Of a DNA stretch of 18,911 nucleotides, positions 13,021-18,911 are shown piece after piece. The stretch covers positions 1 to 18,911 of the forward strand of contig DATDAH010000352.1 of the NCBI GenBank assembly GCA_036525535.1. The letters run 5' to 3'. Source of the DNA: DATDAH01 sp036525535 (GTDB taxonomy: Bacteria > Actinomycetota > Acidimicrobiia > Acidimicrobiales > DATDAH01). The notes under the pieces were generated by a model. It was not told the origin of the DNA. It did no database searches and worked only from the letters and a program-made list of their open reading frames with translations. The position numbers were made by a program, and so were the translations under genes. Numbering within the stretch: the stretch's first letter is position 1; the number at the start of each line of letters is the position of its first letter.

Positions 13021-14754
13021 TCAGCCCTCGGGGCGGAGGATCTGACCGGGGAGGGCGCCGTCGCCCACGAGGTCGCCGTCGAGCACGATGGGCACGCCGT
13101 TGACGATGGTGGCGTGCAGGCCTTCGGGCTTGGACACGTAGCGGGCCTCGCCGTTGGGGAAGTCGTGCACGATCCCCTTCTCGGCCGGGCCGATGGTGTC
13201 GGGGTCGAAGACCATGAGGTCGGCGGCGAAGCCGGGGCGGACCATGCCCCGGTCGCTGAAGCCACACAGGGCGGCGGGCCACTGGGTCAGCTGGCGGACA
13301 CCCTCCTCCAGGGTCCAGGCCCCCCACTCCCGCACCCAGTAGCGCAGGAAGTAGCTCGAGCTCTCGGCCCCGTCGTCGCGGTCCAGGTGGGCCCCGCCGT
13401 CGGAGGTGCCGATGATCATGTGCGGGTCCAGCTGGGCGACCCGGGTGCCCTCCCGCCAGGCGGGGGTCTCGGTCCGCCAGACGAACTCGGTCTGCAGGTC
13501 CTCGGCGATGGCCAGGTCCAGGAGCACGTCCTCCTCGGCCTGACCCTGCTCGGCGGCCAGGTCCTCCAGGGACCGTCCGACGAAGCGCTCGTGCTCGGCC
13601 TTGTGCACGGCGTTGACGTGGAGAACGGACCACTGGGGTGGCGGGAGCGTGGGGCCCTTGGCCGAGTCCTTGTTCGGGTTGCGGACCGAGCCCCGGACCG
13701 CGGCCCGGAACCCCGGGTCCAGGGCCATGGCCACGCGTTCGGGGACCGTCCTGGTCTCGGTGAACAGGCGGTTGAAGTCGAGCACGCCCTCGTAGAGAGT
13801 GGTGCCCTCGGCCAGGGTGAAGGTCCGGTTGAAGGGCCTCGCCATCATCAGCGAGTAGACGGCGGCGCCCTGGTCGGTGGCCTCGTCGACGAACCGCTTG
13901 GCGTTGTCCCAGCCCGCCGTCGGGGCGTCCACCTTCGAGCGGGCGCCCAGGCCCTGGATGATCACCGGCATGCGGGCGGCCAGCGACAGCTCGATGAGCA
14001 GCTGCTCGTCGTCGGGCTGCAGGCCCCCGATGGCCCCCTCCGGCAGGTACGCGATGGTGCCGGCGTTGGCCCGCCCGGCGGCGGTGACCAGGGCCTTGAG
14101 CTCCGCCAGGGACGAGAGACGGGAGGGCACCGGACGGTTGGCGCTGTCCCAGTGGGTCGGGGCGTGGGACGACGAGAAGCCCGCGGCGCCGGCCGCCATC
14201 GCCTCGGACACGATCCCGGCCATCTCGCCGATCTCGTCGTCGGTGGCCACCCGTTCGAACGCGGCGTCGCCCATGACCCACCGGCGGACGGCTGAGTGGC
14301 CCACGTAGCAGGCCAGGTTCACCCCGATGCGGCCCCGCCGGGCGGCCAGGTACTCGGGGAAGGTCTCGAAGTCCCACGGGAGGCCGTCCAGGGCGGCGGC
14401 CGACATGCCCTCGACCCGGGCGAACATCTGGGTGATGAACGGCCGGTCGGCCTTCTTGGTCGGGGCCACCGAGAACCCGCAGTTGCCGGCCAGGACGGTC
14501 GTGACCCCGTGGAAGCAGGAGGAGGTGGCGTAGGGCTCGAAGGTCAGCTGTGGGTCGTAGTGGGTGTGGGGGTCCACTATCCCCGGGGCGACGACCAGCC
14601 CGGTGGCGTCGACCGTGCGCGCCGCGGTGCCCTCCTCGGCGAAGCCGATGGCGGCCACCTTGCCGTCCTTGACCATGACATCAGCCCGACGCCGGGGCAG
14701 GCCCGACCCGTCGACCAGCGTCCCGCCGACCACCGCCAGGTCGTAGGTGGTCAT
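13021..14754 (-). CDS. N-acyl-D-amino-acid deacylase-like amidohydrolase
   Basis: A 577-residue zinc-dependent amidohydrolase of the D-aminoacylase/dihydroorotase branch, predicted to hydrolyse an N-acyl amide. The metal-binding motif DPHTHYD is at 61-67, and LAGNCGFSVAP (88-98) carries the family's conserved cysteine C92. GHSAVRRWVMGDAA (152-165) matches the family GH--(V/L)R--VMG block. GFSSSHAPTHWDSANRPVPS (192-211) and GTSDGGAHLDRDDGAESS (449-466), with metal-ligand aspartate D452, complete the active site. ADLMVFDPDTI (511-521) is the usual C-terminal beta-sandwich strand. The ATG at 14754 is taken because it overlaps the aldehyde dehydrogenase stop as ATGA; an in-frame GTG at 14766 is possible. 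Coupling to a dehydrogenase suggests a catabolic pathway for an acylated or lactam-type compound. The exact substrate is unknown, and annotation of this family as D-aminoacylase is often loose. Confidence 0.88.
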   Translation of the reverse strand: MTTYDLAVVGGTLVDGSGLPRRRADVMVKDGKVAAIGFAEEGTAARTVDATGLVVAPGIVDPHTHYDPQLTFEPYATSSCFHGVTTVLAGNCGFSVAPTKKADRPFITQMFARVEGMSAAALDGLPWDFETFPEYLAARRGRIGVNLACYVGHSAVRRWVMGDAAFERVATDDEIGEMAGIVSEAMAAGAAGFSSSHAPTHWDSANRPVPSRLSSLAELKALVTAAGRANAGTIAYLPEGAIGGLQPDDEQLLIELSLAARMPVIIQGLGARSKVDAPTAGWDNAKRFVDEATDQGAAVYSLMMARPFNRTFTLAEGTTLYEGVLDFNRLFTETRTVPERVAMALDPGFRAAVRGSVRNPNKDSAKGPTLPPPQWSVLHVNAVHKAEHERFVGRSLEDLAAEQGQAEEDVLLDLAIAEDLQTEFVWRTETPAWREGTRVAQLDPHMIIGTSDGGAHLDRDDGAESSSYFLRYWVREWGAWTLEEGVRQLTQWPAALCGFSDRGMVRPGFAADLMVFDPDTIGPAEKGIVHDFPNGEARYVSKPEGLHATIVNGVPIVLDGDLVGDGALPGQILRPEG

Positions 14755-16235
14755 GCGTCGGGCCACACGACGGACTGGAGCTCGCTGTAGGCGTGGAGCC
14801 CGAACGACCCGCCGTCCCGTCCGACGCCCGAGAGCTTGAAACCGCCGAACGGGGCCTCGTGGTTGCGCTGCAGCGTGTTGATGCCGACGTTGCCGGTGCG
14901 AAGGCGGGCCGCCAGGTTCACGGCTCTCGTCACATCGCCGGACCAGATGTAGTCGTAGAGGCCGTAGTCGGTCCCGTTGGCCAGCGCCTCGGCCTCCTCC
15001 TCGTCGTCGAAGGGGACGACCACGATGACCGGGCCGAAGATCTCCTCCTTGACCGCACGCATGTCGCCGGTGCAGCCGGCGAGGAGCGTCGGCGGCACGT
15101 ACCAGCCGGTGTCGAGGTGCTCGGGGCGCCCGCTCCCGACCACGACCTCGGCCCCCTCACTGACGCCGGAGGTGATGTACTCCTCGACCCGGCCCCGGTG
15201 GGCCTCCGAGATGAGCGGTCCGACGACGGTGTCGTCCTCCAGCGGGTCGCCGACCTTCAGGGCGCCGGCGAACTGGGCCAGCCCGGCCACCACCTGGTCG
15301 TAGACCCCACGCTGGGCCAGCACCCGGGTCGGGGCGGTGCAGATCTGGCCGGAGTGGAAGGCCCACGTCGAGCCCGTGCCCATGATCGCCTTCCCCACGT
15401 CGGCGTCGTCGAAGATGATCGACGCCCCCTTGCCGCCCAGCTCCAGGAGCAGGCGGGTCATCTCCTCCCCGGCGACCGAGCCGATCCGCCGGCCCACCGC
15501 GGTCGAGCCGGTGAAGCTGATCATGTCGACGCCGGGCGCGGCCACGAGGGCCTCGGCGGCGGCCGTGCCCTGGCCCACGACCACGTTGATGACCCCGTCG
15601 GGGAAGCCGACGTCCCGGGCGATCTCGGCGAACTTGAGGATGGCGAGGGGGTCCTGCGGCGCCGGCTTCACGATCACCGGGTTGCCCGCGGCCAGCGCCG
15701 GGCCGAGCTTGCCCGCCATGTTGGTCAGTGGGAAGTTGTAGGAGGTGATGGCCAGCACCACGCCGACCGGCCGACGGGCGGCGAAGGCGGAGATGACCCC
15801 GCCGGGGGCGAGGTCGGTGGTCTCGATCAGCTGCGGGGGCAGAGGCAGGACCGTCGACTCCATCGCCCCTCGGGCATAGCGGTGGAAGCGGTCGGCCACC
15901 TGGGTCAGCTGGAGGCCGTTGGACACCTTCCACGTGGCCCCGGTCTCGGCCTGGATGAGGGGCGCCAGCTCGCCGTGACGGGCGGCAACGGCATCGGCCA
16001 GAGCATCGAGCAGGTGGGCTCGTTCCGCCGGGGCGGTCTGTGACCAGGGCCCGAAGGCGACCTGCGCCGCGTCCACGGCGGCATCGGCATCCTCGACCGA
16101 GGCGTCGGGCGCCTCGCCCACGACCGCTTCGGTGGCCGGGTTGCGGACCTCGTAGCCCCCGTTGCCCCCGGGGACGAACGCACCCCCGATGAACAACTGC
16201 TGCGGGCCGGGGTCCACGACCGGGATCGTTGCCAC
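14751..16235 (-). CDS. NAD(P)-dependent aldehyde dehydrogenase (benzaldehyde/vanillin dehydrogenase-like)
   Basis: A 494-residue cytoplasmic enzyme that oxidises an aldehyde to a carboxylate. Catalytic residues are visible: N167 in TSYNFPLTN, K190 in PVIVKPAPQDP, the FTGSTAVGRRIG nucleotide-binding segment (241-252), the general base E265 in LELGGKGASI, and nucleophile C299 in HSGQICTAPTR. EIFGPVIVVVPFDDEEEA contains the second conserved glutamate. The LELGGK-----FDDAD wording fits aromatic-aldehyde and benzaldehyde dehydrogenases, but the substrate is not fixed by sequence. The start is a GTG at 16235 with no clear ribosome site. It is first in a two-gene unit with the amidohydrolase (ATGA overlap). 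Confidence 0.93.
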   Translation of the reverse strand: MATIPVVDPGPQQLFIGGAFVPGGNGGYEVRNPATEAVVGEAPDASVEDADAAVDAAQVAFGPWSQTAPAERAHLLDALADAVAARHGELAPLIQAETGATWKVSNGLQLTQVADRFHRYARGAMESTVLPLPPQLIETTDLAPGGVISAFAARRPVGVVLAITSYNFPLTNMAGKLGPALAAGNPVIVKPAPQDPLAILKFAEIARDVGFPDGVINVVVGQGTAAAEALVAAPGVDMISFTGSTAVGRRIGSVAGEEMTRLLLELGGKGASIIFDDADVGKAIMGTGSTWAFHSGQICTAPTRVLAQRGVYDQVVAGLAQFAGALKVGDPLEDDTVVGPLISEAHRGRVEEYITSGVSEGAEVVVGSGRPEHLDTGWYVPPTLLAGCTGDMRAVKEEIFGPVIVVVPFDDEEEAEALANGTDYGLYDYIWSGDVTRAVNLAARLRTGNVGINTLQRNHEAPFGGFKLSGVGRDGGSFGLHAYSELQSVVWPDA

Positions 16236-16269
16236 GGCGGCGGAGCGTAGTCCCCGGCTTCTGACGAAC

Positions 16270-16284
16270 GGTCAGGTCAGGTCA
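16270..16284. promoter_or_regulatory. Three tandem GGTCA repeats upstream of aldehyde dehydrogenase
   Basis: GGTCA occurs three times head-to-tail at 16270-16274, 16275-16279 and 16280-16284, 35 bases before the start codon of the aldehyde dehydrogenase; on the coding strand this reads TGACC three times. The 114-base gap holds no gene. The position suits an operator or activator site, but no known regulator can be assigned. Confidence 0.35.
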
Positions 16285-16349
16285 CCCGTCCGAACCGCTC
16301 CCGCTGTCGTCCTCGCCGGAACCGGAGCGCTGTTGTCGCCCCGGTCTTC

Positions 16350-16595
16350 CTAGCTGCCGTTGTCGTCCTGCTCGGACTCGTCGCTTTCCTCACTGCCCTC
16401 GTCGACCTGGTCCTCGATCTCGTCGGACAGGTCGTCGACGCCGTTGGACAGGTCCTCGCTGACGTCACCGACATCCTCCTCGAGGTTGTCGTTGACCCCG
16501 TTGTCGTCGGCATCGTCGCCGCAGGCGACGCCTCCGGCGGTCAACAGGCCGACGAGGGCGAGGGCGGCGAGGCGGCGGGAACGGTGGTGGCGCAT
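16350..16595 (-). CDS. Small acidic lipoprotein with 11-residue hydrophobic periodicity
   Basis: An 81-residue predicted lipoprotein. The basic N-terminus (residues 2-8) leads into a hydrophobic stretch (9-24) ending in a lipobox GGVAC, with C25 the predicted lipidated residue. The mature part is extremely acidic, with almost no basic residues. Hydrophobic residues V34, L38, V42, V45, L49, V53, L56, I60 and V64 repeat with 4-4-3 spacing, a hendecad pattern expected of a coiled coil. Residues 66-81 are an E/D/S-rich tail. The ATG at 16595 has a GGTAGG-like ribosome site. Neighbours on both sides are on the same strand but separated by 38 and 114 bases. No family is recognised; it may be a surface or cell-wall spacer, or a metal or cation binder, both guesses. 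Confidence 0.75.
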   Translation of the reverse strand: MRHHRSRRLAALALVGLLTAGGVACGDDADDNGVNDNLEEDVGDVSEDLSNGVDDLSDEIEDQVDEGSEESDESEQDDNGS

Positions 16596-16633
16596 GGACC
16601 GGACCTACCCGTGGTCGCGGCCGATAGGACTCT

Positions 16634-17137
16634 TCAGGCGTGCATCAGGAGGTTGAGCAGGTTCCAACCGACGATGGCCATGTAGAGGCCGGTGACGCCG
16701 ACGAGGGCCCGATCCACGATCGCCGAGCGGGCGGGGCAGGCCTTCAGGACCATGGCCACGAGCACGAAGCCGCCGGTCTTGACCAGGGCGGGGGCGAAGG
16801 GGTGGTGGATGATGGGGGCCATGATCGGGTTGGCCTCTTCGCCGCCCGCGCTCAGGACCAGCCGGGTGGTCACCAGATCCATCAGGTTGAGGGCCCCGAG
16901 GACGACGAGGAGGAACCAGCGCCGGGCGAGGACCTGCTCCTCGTCGGGGAGGACGGCGACCCGGGCCTCACCGTCCCGGAGGTCGATGACGACGCCGGCC
17001 GCCCGCAGGTCGGCGGTCCGCTGGTCGAGGTCCCGTCGCCGGCCCTGACGCCGGTCAGCGGCGGCGTCCCGGAGGTCCAGCCGGCGCTCTGCCTCGCGGC
17101 GCTCCCCGACGATGGGGTGGAGGTCGTCGGCGGCCAT
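16634..17137 (-). CDS. DUF5658-like membrane protein with charged N-terminal region
   Basis: A 167-residue protein. Residues 1-70 are hydrophilic, with an arginine/aspartate-rich predicted helix (11-45). Three hydrophobic segments follow at about 73-93, 117-132 and 143-164. The first membrane segment and loop, LNLMDLVTTRLVLSAGGEEA (83-102) followed directly by NPIM, match the LN--D---T-----G--E-NP pattern of the DUF5658 family. The later VKTGGFVLVAMVL helix also fits. Its function is unknown. The ATG at 17137 has a GGTGG-type site upstream. The N-terminal charged domain is longer than the bare DUF and may face the cytoplasm. Confidence 0.8.
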   Translation of the reverse strand: MAADDLHPIVGERREAERRLDLRDAAADRRQGRRRDLDQRTADLRAAGVVIDLRDGEARVAVLPDEEQVLARRWFLLVVLGALNLMDLVTTRLVLSAGGEEANPIMAPIIHHPFAPALVKTGGFVLVAMVLKACPARSAIVDRALVGVTGLYMAIVGWNLLNLLMHA

Positions 17138-17154
17138 GGGTTGCCACCGTAGCT

Positions 17155-17169
17155 ACCACGGAAAGTGGT
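17155..17169. promoter_or_regulatory. Small palindrome upstream of the DUF5658-like gene
   Basis: ACCAC (17155-17159) and GTGGT (17165-17169) flank GGAAA in the 85-base gap between the SDR stop and the DUF5658-like start. The location, 17 bases before that start on the minus strand, would suit an operator, but the palindrome is short and could be chance. Confidence 0.2.
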
Positions 17170-17222
17170 TTCAAGGTCGTCCTCAAGCCACGCTCCGTGA
17201 CTGCCGACAATGTCGCCTGCCC

Positions 17223-17999
17223 TCAGGGCAGGAGGCCGCCGAGGAACTCGTCCACCTGCGGATTGCCCAGCACCGAGCCGCCGTCCACCACCACGGTCTC
17301 GCCCGTCACGTACCGGGCCAGGGGTGAGCAGAGGAAGACGATCACGTCCGCCACCTCGTCGGCGGTGCCGATGCGCCCCAGCGGGGTCCCCGCGGCGATG
17401 GGGTCGGCGGAGGTGGGCTCGTCCACGGCGAAGGCGGTGAGCGGCGTGTCGATGAATCCCGGGGCCACGGCGTTGACCCGCACCTCGGGGGCGTACTCGA
17501 GCGCCGCGCTCCGGGTCAGGGACACGACGGCCGCCTTGGCCGCCGAGTACGGCGCCTCGCCCCGCGTGGGGCGCAGCCCACTGACCGAGGCCACGTTGAC
17601 CACGCAACCCGAGCCTCCCGCCGCCTGCAGGAGCGGCAGCGCGGCCCGCAGGCCGTGGAAGGTCCCACGCAGGTTCACATCCAGCAGCCGGTCCCACTCG
17701 GTGTCGGAGTAGTCGGCGAGGGGCAGCACGTTCCCGGTGCCGGCGTTGTTCACCAGGCAGGTCAACCCGCCCAGGAGGTCGGCGCCTGCGGCCACGGCCG
17801 CGGCCATCGCCAGCGGGTCGGCCACGTCGACCTCCAGTGCCGTCGCACCCAGCGCGTCGGCCACCGCTCGGGCCCCGTCACCGTTGACGTCGAGCACGAC
17901 GACCGCGGCCCCCTCCTCGACGAACCGGCGGCAGGTGGCGGCCCCGATGCCCGACGCCCCGCCCGTCACGATCGCCCGGCAACCCTCCAGCAGCCCCAT
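17223..17999 (-). CDS. SDR family NAD(P)-dependent oxidoreductase
   Basis: A 258-residue classical short-chain dehydrogenase, oxidising or reducing a hydroxyl/carbonyl group. The Rossmann motif TGGASGIG is at 12-19, with an acidic residue (D37 in VVVLDVNG) ending strand beta2, which favours NAD(H) over NADP(H). NNAG is at 84-87. The catalytic set is N109 (DVNL), S138 (NVASVSG), Y151 and K155 (YSAAK). VNAVAPGFIDTPL is the usual post-catalytic strand, and VTGETVVVDGGSVLG is the family C-terminus. The substrate is not determined. The ATG at 17999 is the natural start directly before the Rossmann fold. It lies 24 bases downstream of the ABC1 kinase gene on the same strand, so the two may be co-transcribed. 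Confidence 0.93.
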   Translation of the reverse strand: MGLLEGCRAIVTGGASGIGAATCRRFVEEGAAVVVLDVNGDGARAVADALGATALEVDVADPLAMAAAVAAGADLLGGLTCLVNNAGTGNVLPLADYSDTEWDRLLDVNLRGTFHGLRAALPLLQAAGGSGCVVNVASVSGLRPTRGEAPYSAAKAAVVSLTRSAALEYAPEVRVNAVAPGFIDTPLTAFAVDEPTSADPIAAGTPLGRIGTADEVADVIVFLCSPLARYVTGETVVVDGGSVLGNPQVDEFLGGLLP

Positions 18000-18023
18000 C
18001 GCCCCTTCCTAGCGGATCCTGGC

Positions 18024-18911
18024 CTAGCGCCCCGTGGCTCTCCGCCAGGCCGCTTCCTCCTCGCCCAGCCGGGTCGACGGTGGTCCGTCGACGAACGGCC
18101 AGAGCTCGTTGGCCACGCGGCGCCAGTTGGCGGTGGCGTTGAGCTCGCCGAGCACGGCGTAGAGACCCAGGTTGATGCGCTGGATGATGACGAAGCTGGG
18201 CGGCACGTTGGCCGCCTTGATGATCTCGGCGTTCGGCCCGGACAGGTCGAACATCTGCTTCATCGTCTGACTCGAGTACTCGGGCGTGATCGTGGTGGGG
18301 CTGTCCTCCAGCACGAACTCGTAGAAGTGGCCCATCCAGCCCCCGACCTGCTCGTCGCGGAGGCCGACGCCGGCCCGGAGGACCCCGGCCCGCTCGATGT
18401 GGCGCCGGAAGTCGGCCAGGTCGCCCCGCAGGACGAAGGCGTCGATGAGGTCGTGGAAGAGGGACACCTCGTCGGCGGTGAACCGCTTGACCAGGCCGAA
18501 GTCGAGGAAGGTCACGCGGCCCCCCGGCGCGAAGAGGTAGTTGCCGGGGTGGGGGTCGCCGTTGAAGGCATGGAGCCGATAGAGCGAACGGAACACGAAG
18601 CGGAAGATGGCCTCGCCCGCCAGGTCCCGTTCCTCCTGGCTCCAGGTCAGCACCTCGTCCCAGCGGACCCCGGGCGACAGCTCGGTCGTGAGCACCCGGC
18701 CGGTCGAGAGCTCGTCGACCACGTCGGGGATGTGGATGAACGGGTGATCCCGGTAGTACTCGACGAAGAGGCGCTGGTTGTCGGCCTCGGTCCGGTAGTC
18801 CAGCTCTTCGACCAGGCGCTCCTTCAGCTCGATCACGAGGGCGTCGGGGTCCAGGCCGGAGAACACGAAGCCGGCGGCGCCGAAGAGGGCGTCGACGTTG
18901 TCCAGGTCGGC
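18024..18911 (-). CDS. ABC1/AarF/UbiB-type atypical kinase (5' part beyond window)
   Basis: The C-terminal 295 residues of an ABC1 (ADCK/UbiB) family protein, atypical kinases linked to quinone and lipid metabolism; the frame is open to the right edge, so the start and the N-terminal KxGQ motif are not visible. Family marks seen are VEELDYRTEADNQRLF, the catalytic-loop block NGDPHPGNYLF, and the metal-binding VTFLDFGLVKRF. Downstream helical residues (AFVLRGDLADFRRHIERAGV) are typical of the family's C-terminal region. No membrane helix is visible near the C-terminus, unlike many UbiB proteins. Actinobacterial members often have no known quinone role, so function is left open. Confidence 0.9.
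   Translation of the reverse strand, partial: ADLDNVDALFGAAGFVFSGLDPDALVIELKERLVEELDYRTEADNQRLFVEYYRDHPFIHIPDVVDELSTGRVLTTELSPGVRWDEVLTWSQEERDLAGEAIFRFVFRSLYRLHAFNGDPHPGNYLFAPGGRVTFLDFGLVKRFTADEVSLFHDLIDAFVLRGDLADFRRHIERAGVLRAGVGLRDEQVGGWMGHFYEFVLEDSPTTITPEYSSQTMKQMFDLSGPNAEIIKAANVPPSFVIIQRINLGLYAVLGELNATANWRRVANELWPFVDGPPSTRLGEEEAAWRRATGR

Noticed and set aside
11714..14377. Minus-strand open frame of 887 residues
   Set aside because: Shadow of the amidohydrolase and methyltransferase genes; composition is dominated by G, R and P without a recognisable motif.
1..18911. CRISPR array, transposon, prophage, tRNA or rRNA genes
   Set aside because: No spaced direct repeats, transposase, integrase or phage protein, and no cloverleaf-like sequence seen in the short intergenic gaps.

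Overview
The window is very GC-rich (codons end mostly in G or C, GTG starts are frequent, intergenic gaps are short) and reads as a chromosomal stretch from a high-GC actinobacterium. The mix of an FtsX-like permease, D-aminoacylase-type amidohydrolase, SDR, ABC1 kinase and many class III cyclases fits a free-living Acidimicrobiia-like lineage, but that placement is an inference. I see no tRNA, rRNA, insertion sequence, CRISPR array or phage gene. Coding density is near complete and no gene-free stretch exceeds 150 bases.

Left half (1-8508) is a cyclic-nucleotide signalling neighbourhood. Two paralogous proteins (378-1700 minus; 7177-8508 plus) join a NarL-type receiver domain, a decayed LuxR-type helix-turn-helix and a class III nucleotide cyclase. 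Two paralogous proteins (4307-5305 minus; 6136-7140 minus) join a conserved N-terminal domain of about 235 residues that I cannot assign to a C-terminal cyclic-nucleotide-binding domain. The two binding proteins lie in one apparent minus-strand operon, in transcription order: binding protein B, alpha/beta hydrolase, binding protein A, metallo-beta-lactamase-fold hydrolase. The last resembles families annotated as class II cyclic-nucleotide phosphodiesterases. Cyclase B is divergent from this operon across only 36 bases. Cyclase A lies about 2.6 kb beyond the operon's end and is followed after 20 bases by a truncated NitT/TauT-type ABC ATPase. Between cyclase A and the operon sits a plus-strand NfeD-SPFH (stomatin/slipin) membrane pair. 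Together the genes could form a complete synthesise-sense-degrade circuit, present in duplicate for synthesis and sensing. This is the most interesting content of the window.

Middle (8554-12951): a GNAT acetyltransferase on the minus strand, then a plus-strand row of an FtsX-like ABC permease without an ATPase partner in view, a phosphinothricin-acetyltransferase-like GNAT enzyme and a small class I methyltransferase, tightly packed. A small minus-strand protein, possibly a decayed RsbW-type ATPase fold, converges on them across a perfect hairpin.

Right part (13021-18911, all minus): an aldehyde dehydrogenase and an N-acyl-D-amino-acid-deacylase-like amidohydrolase coupled by an ATGA overlap; a tiny very acidic lipoprotein with 11-residue hydrophobic periodicity; a DUF5658-like three-helix membrane protein; an SDR oxidoreductase; and the C-terminal part of an ABC1/AarF/UbiB-type kinase that runs off the right edge.
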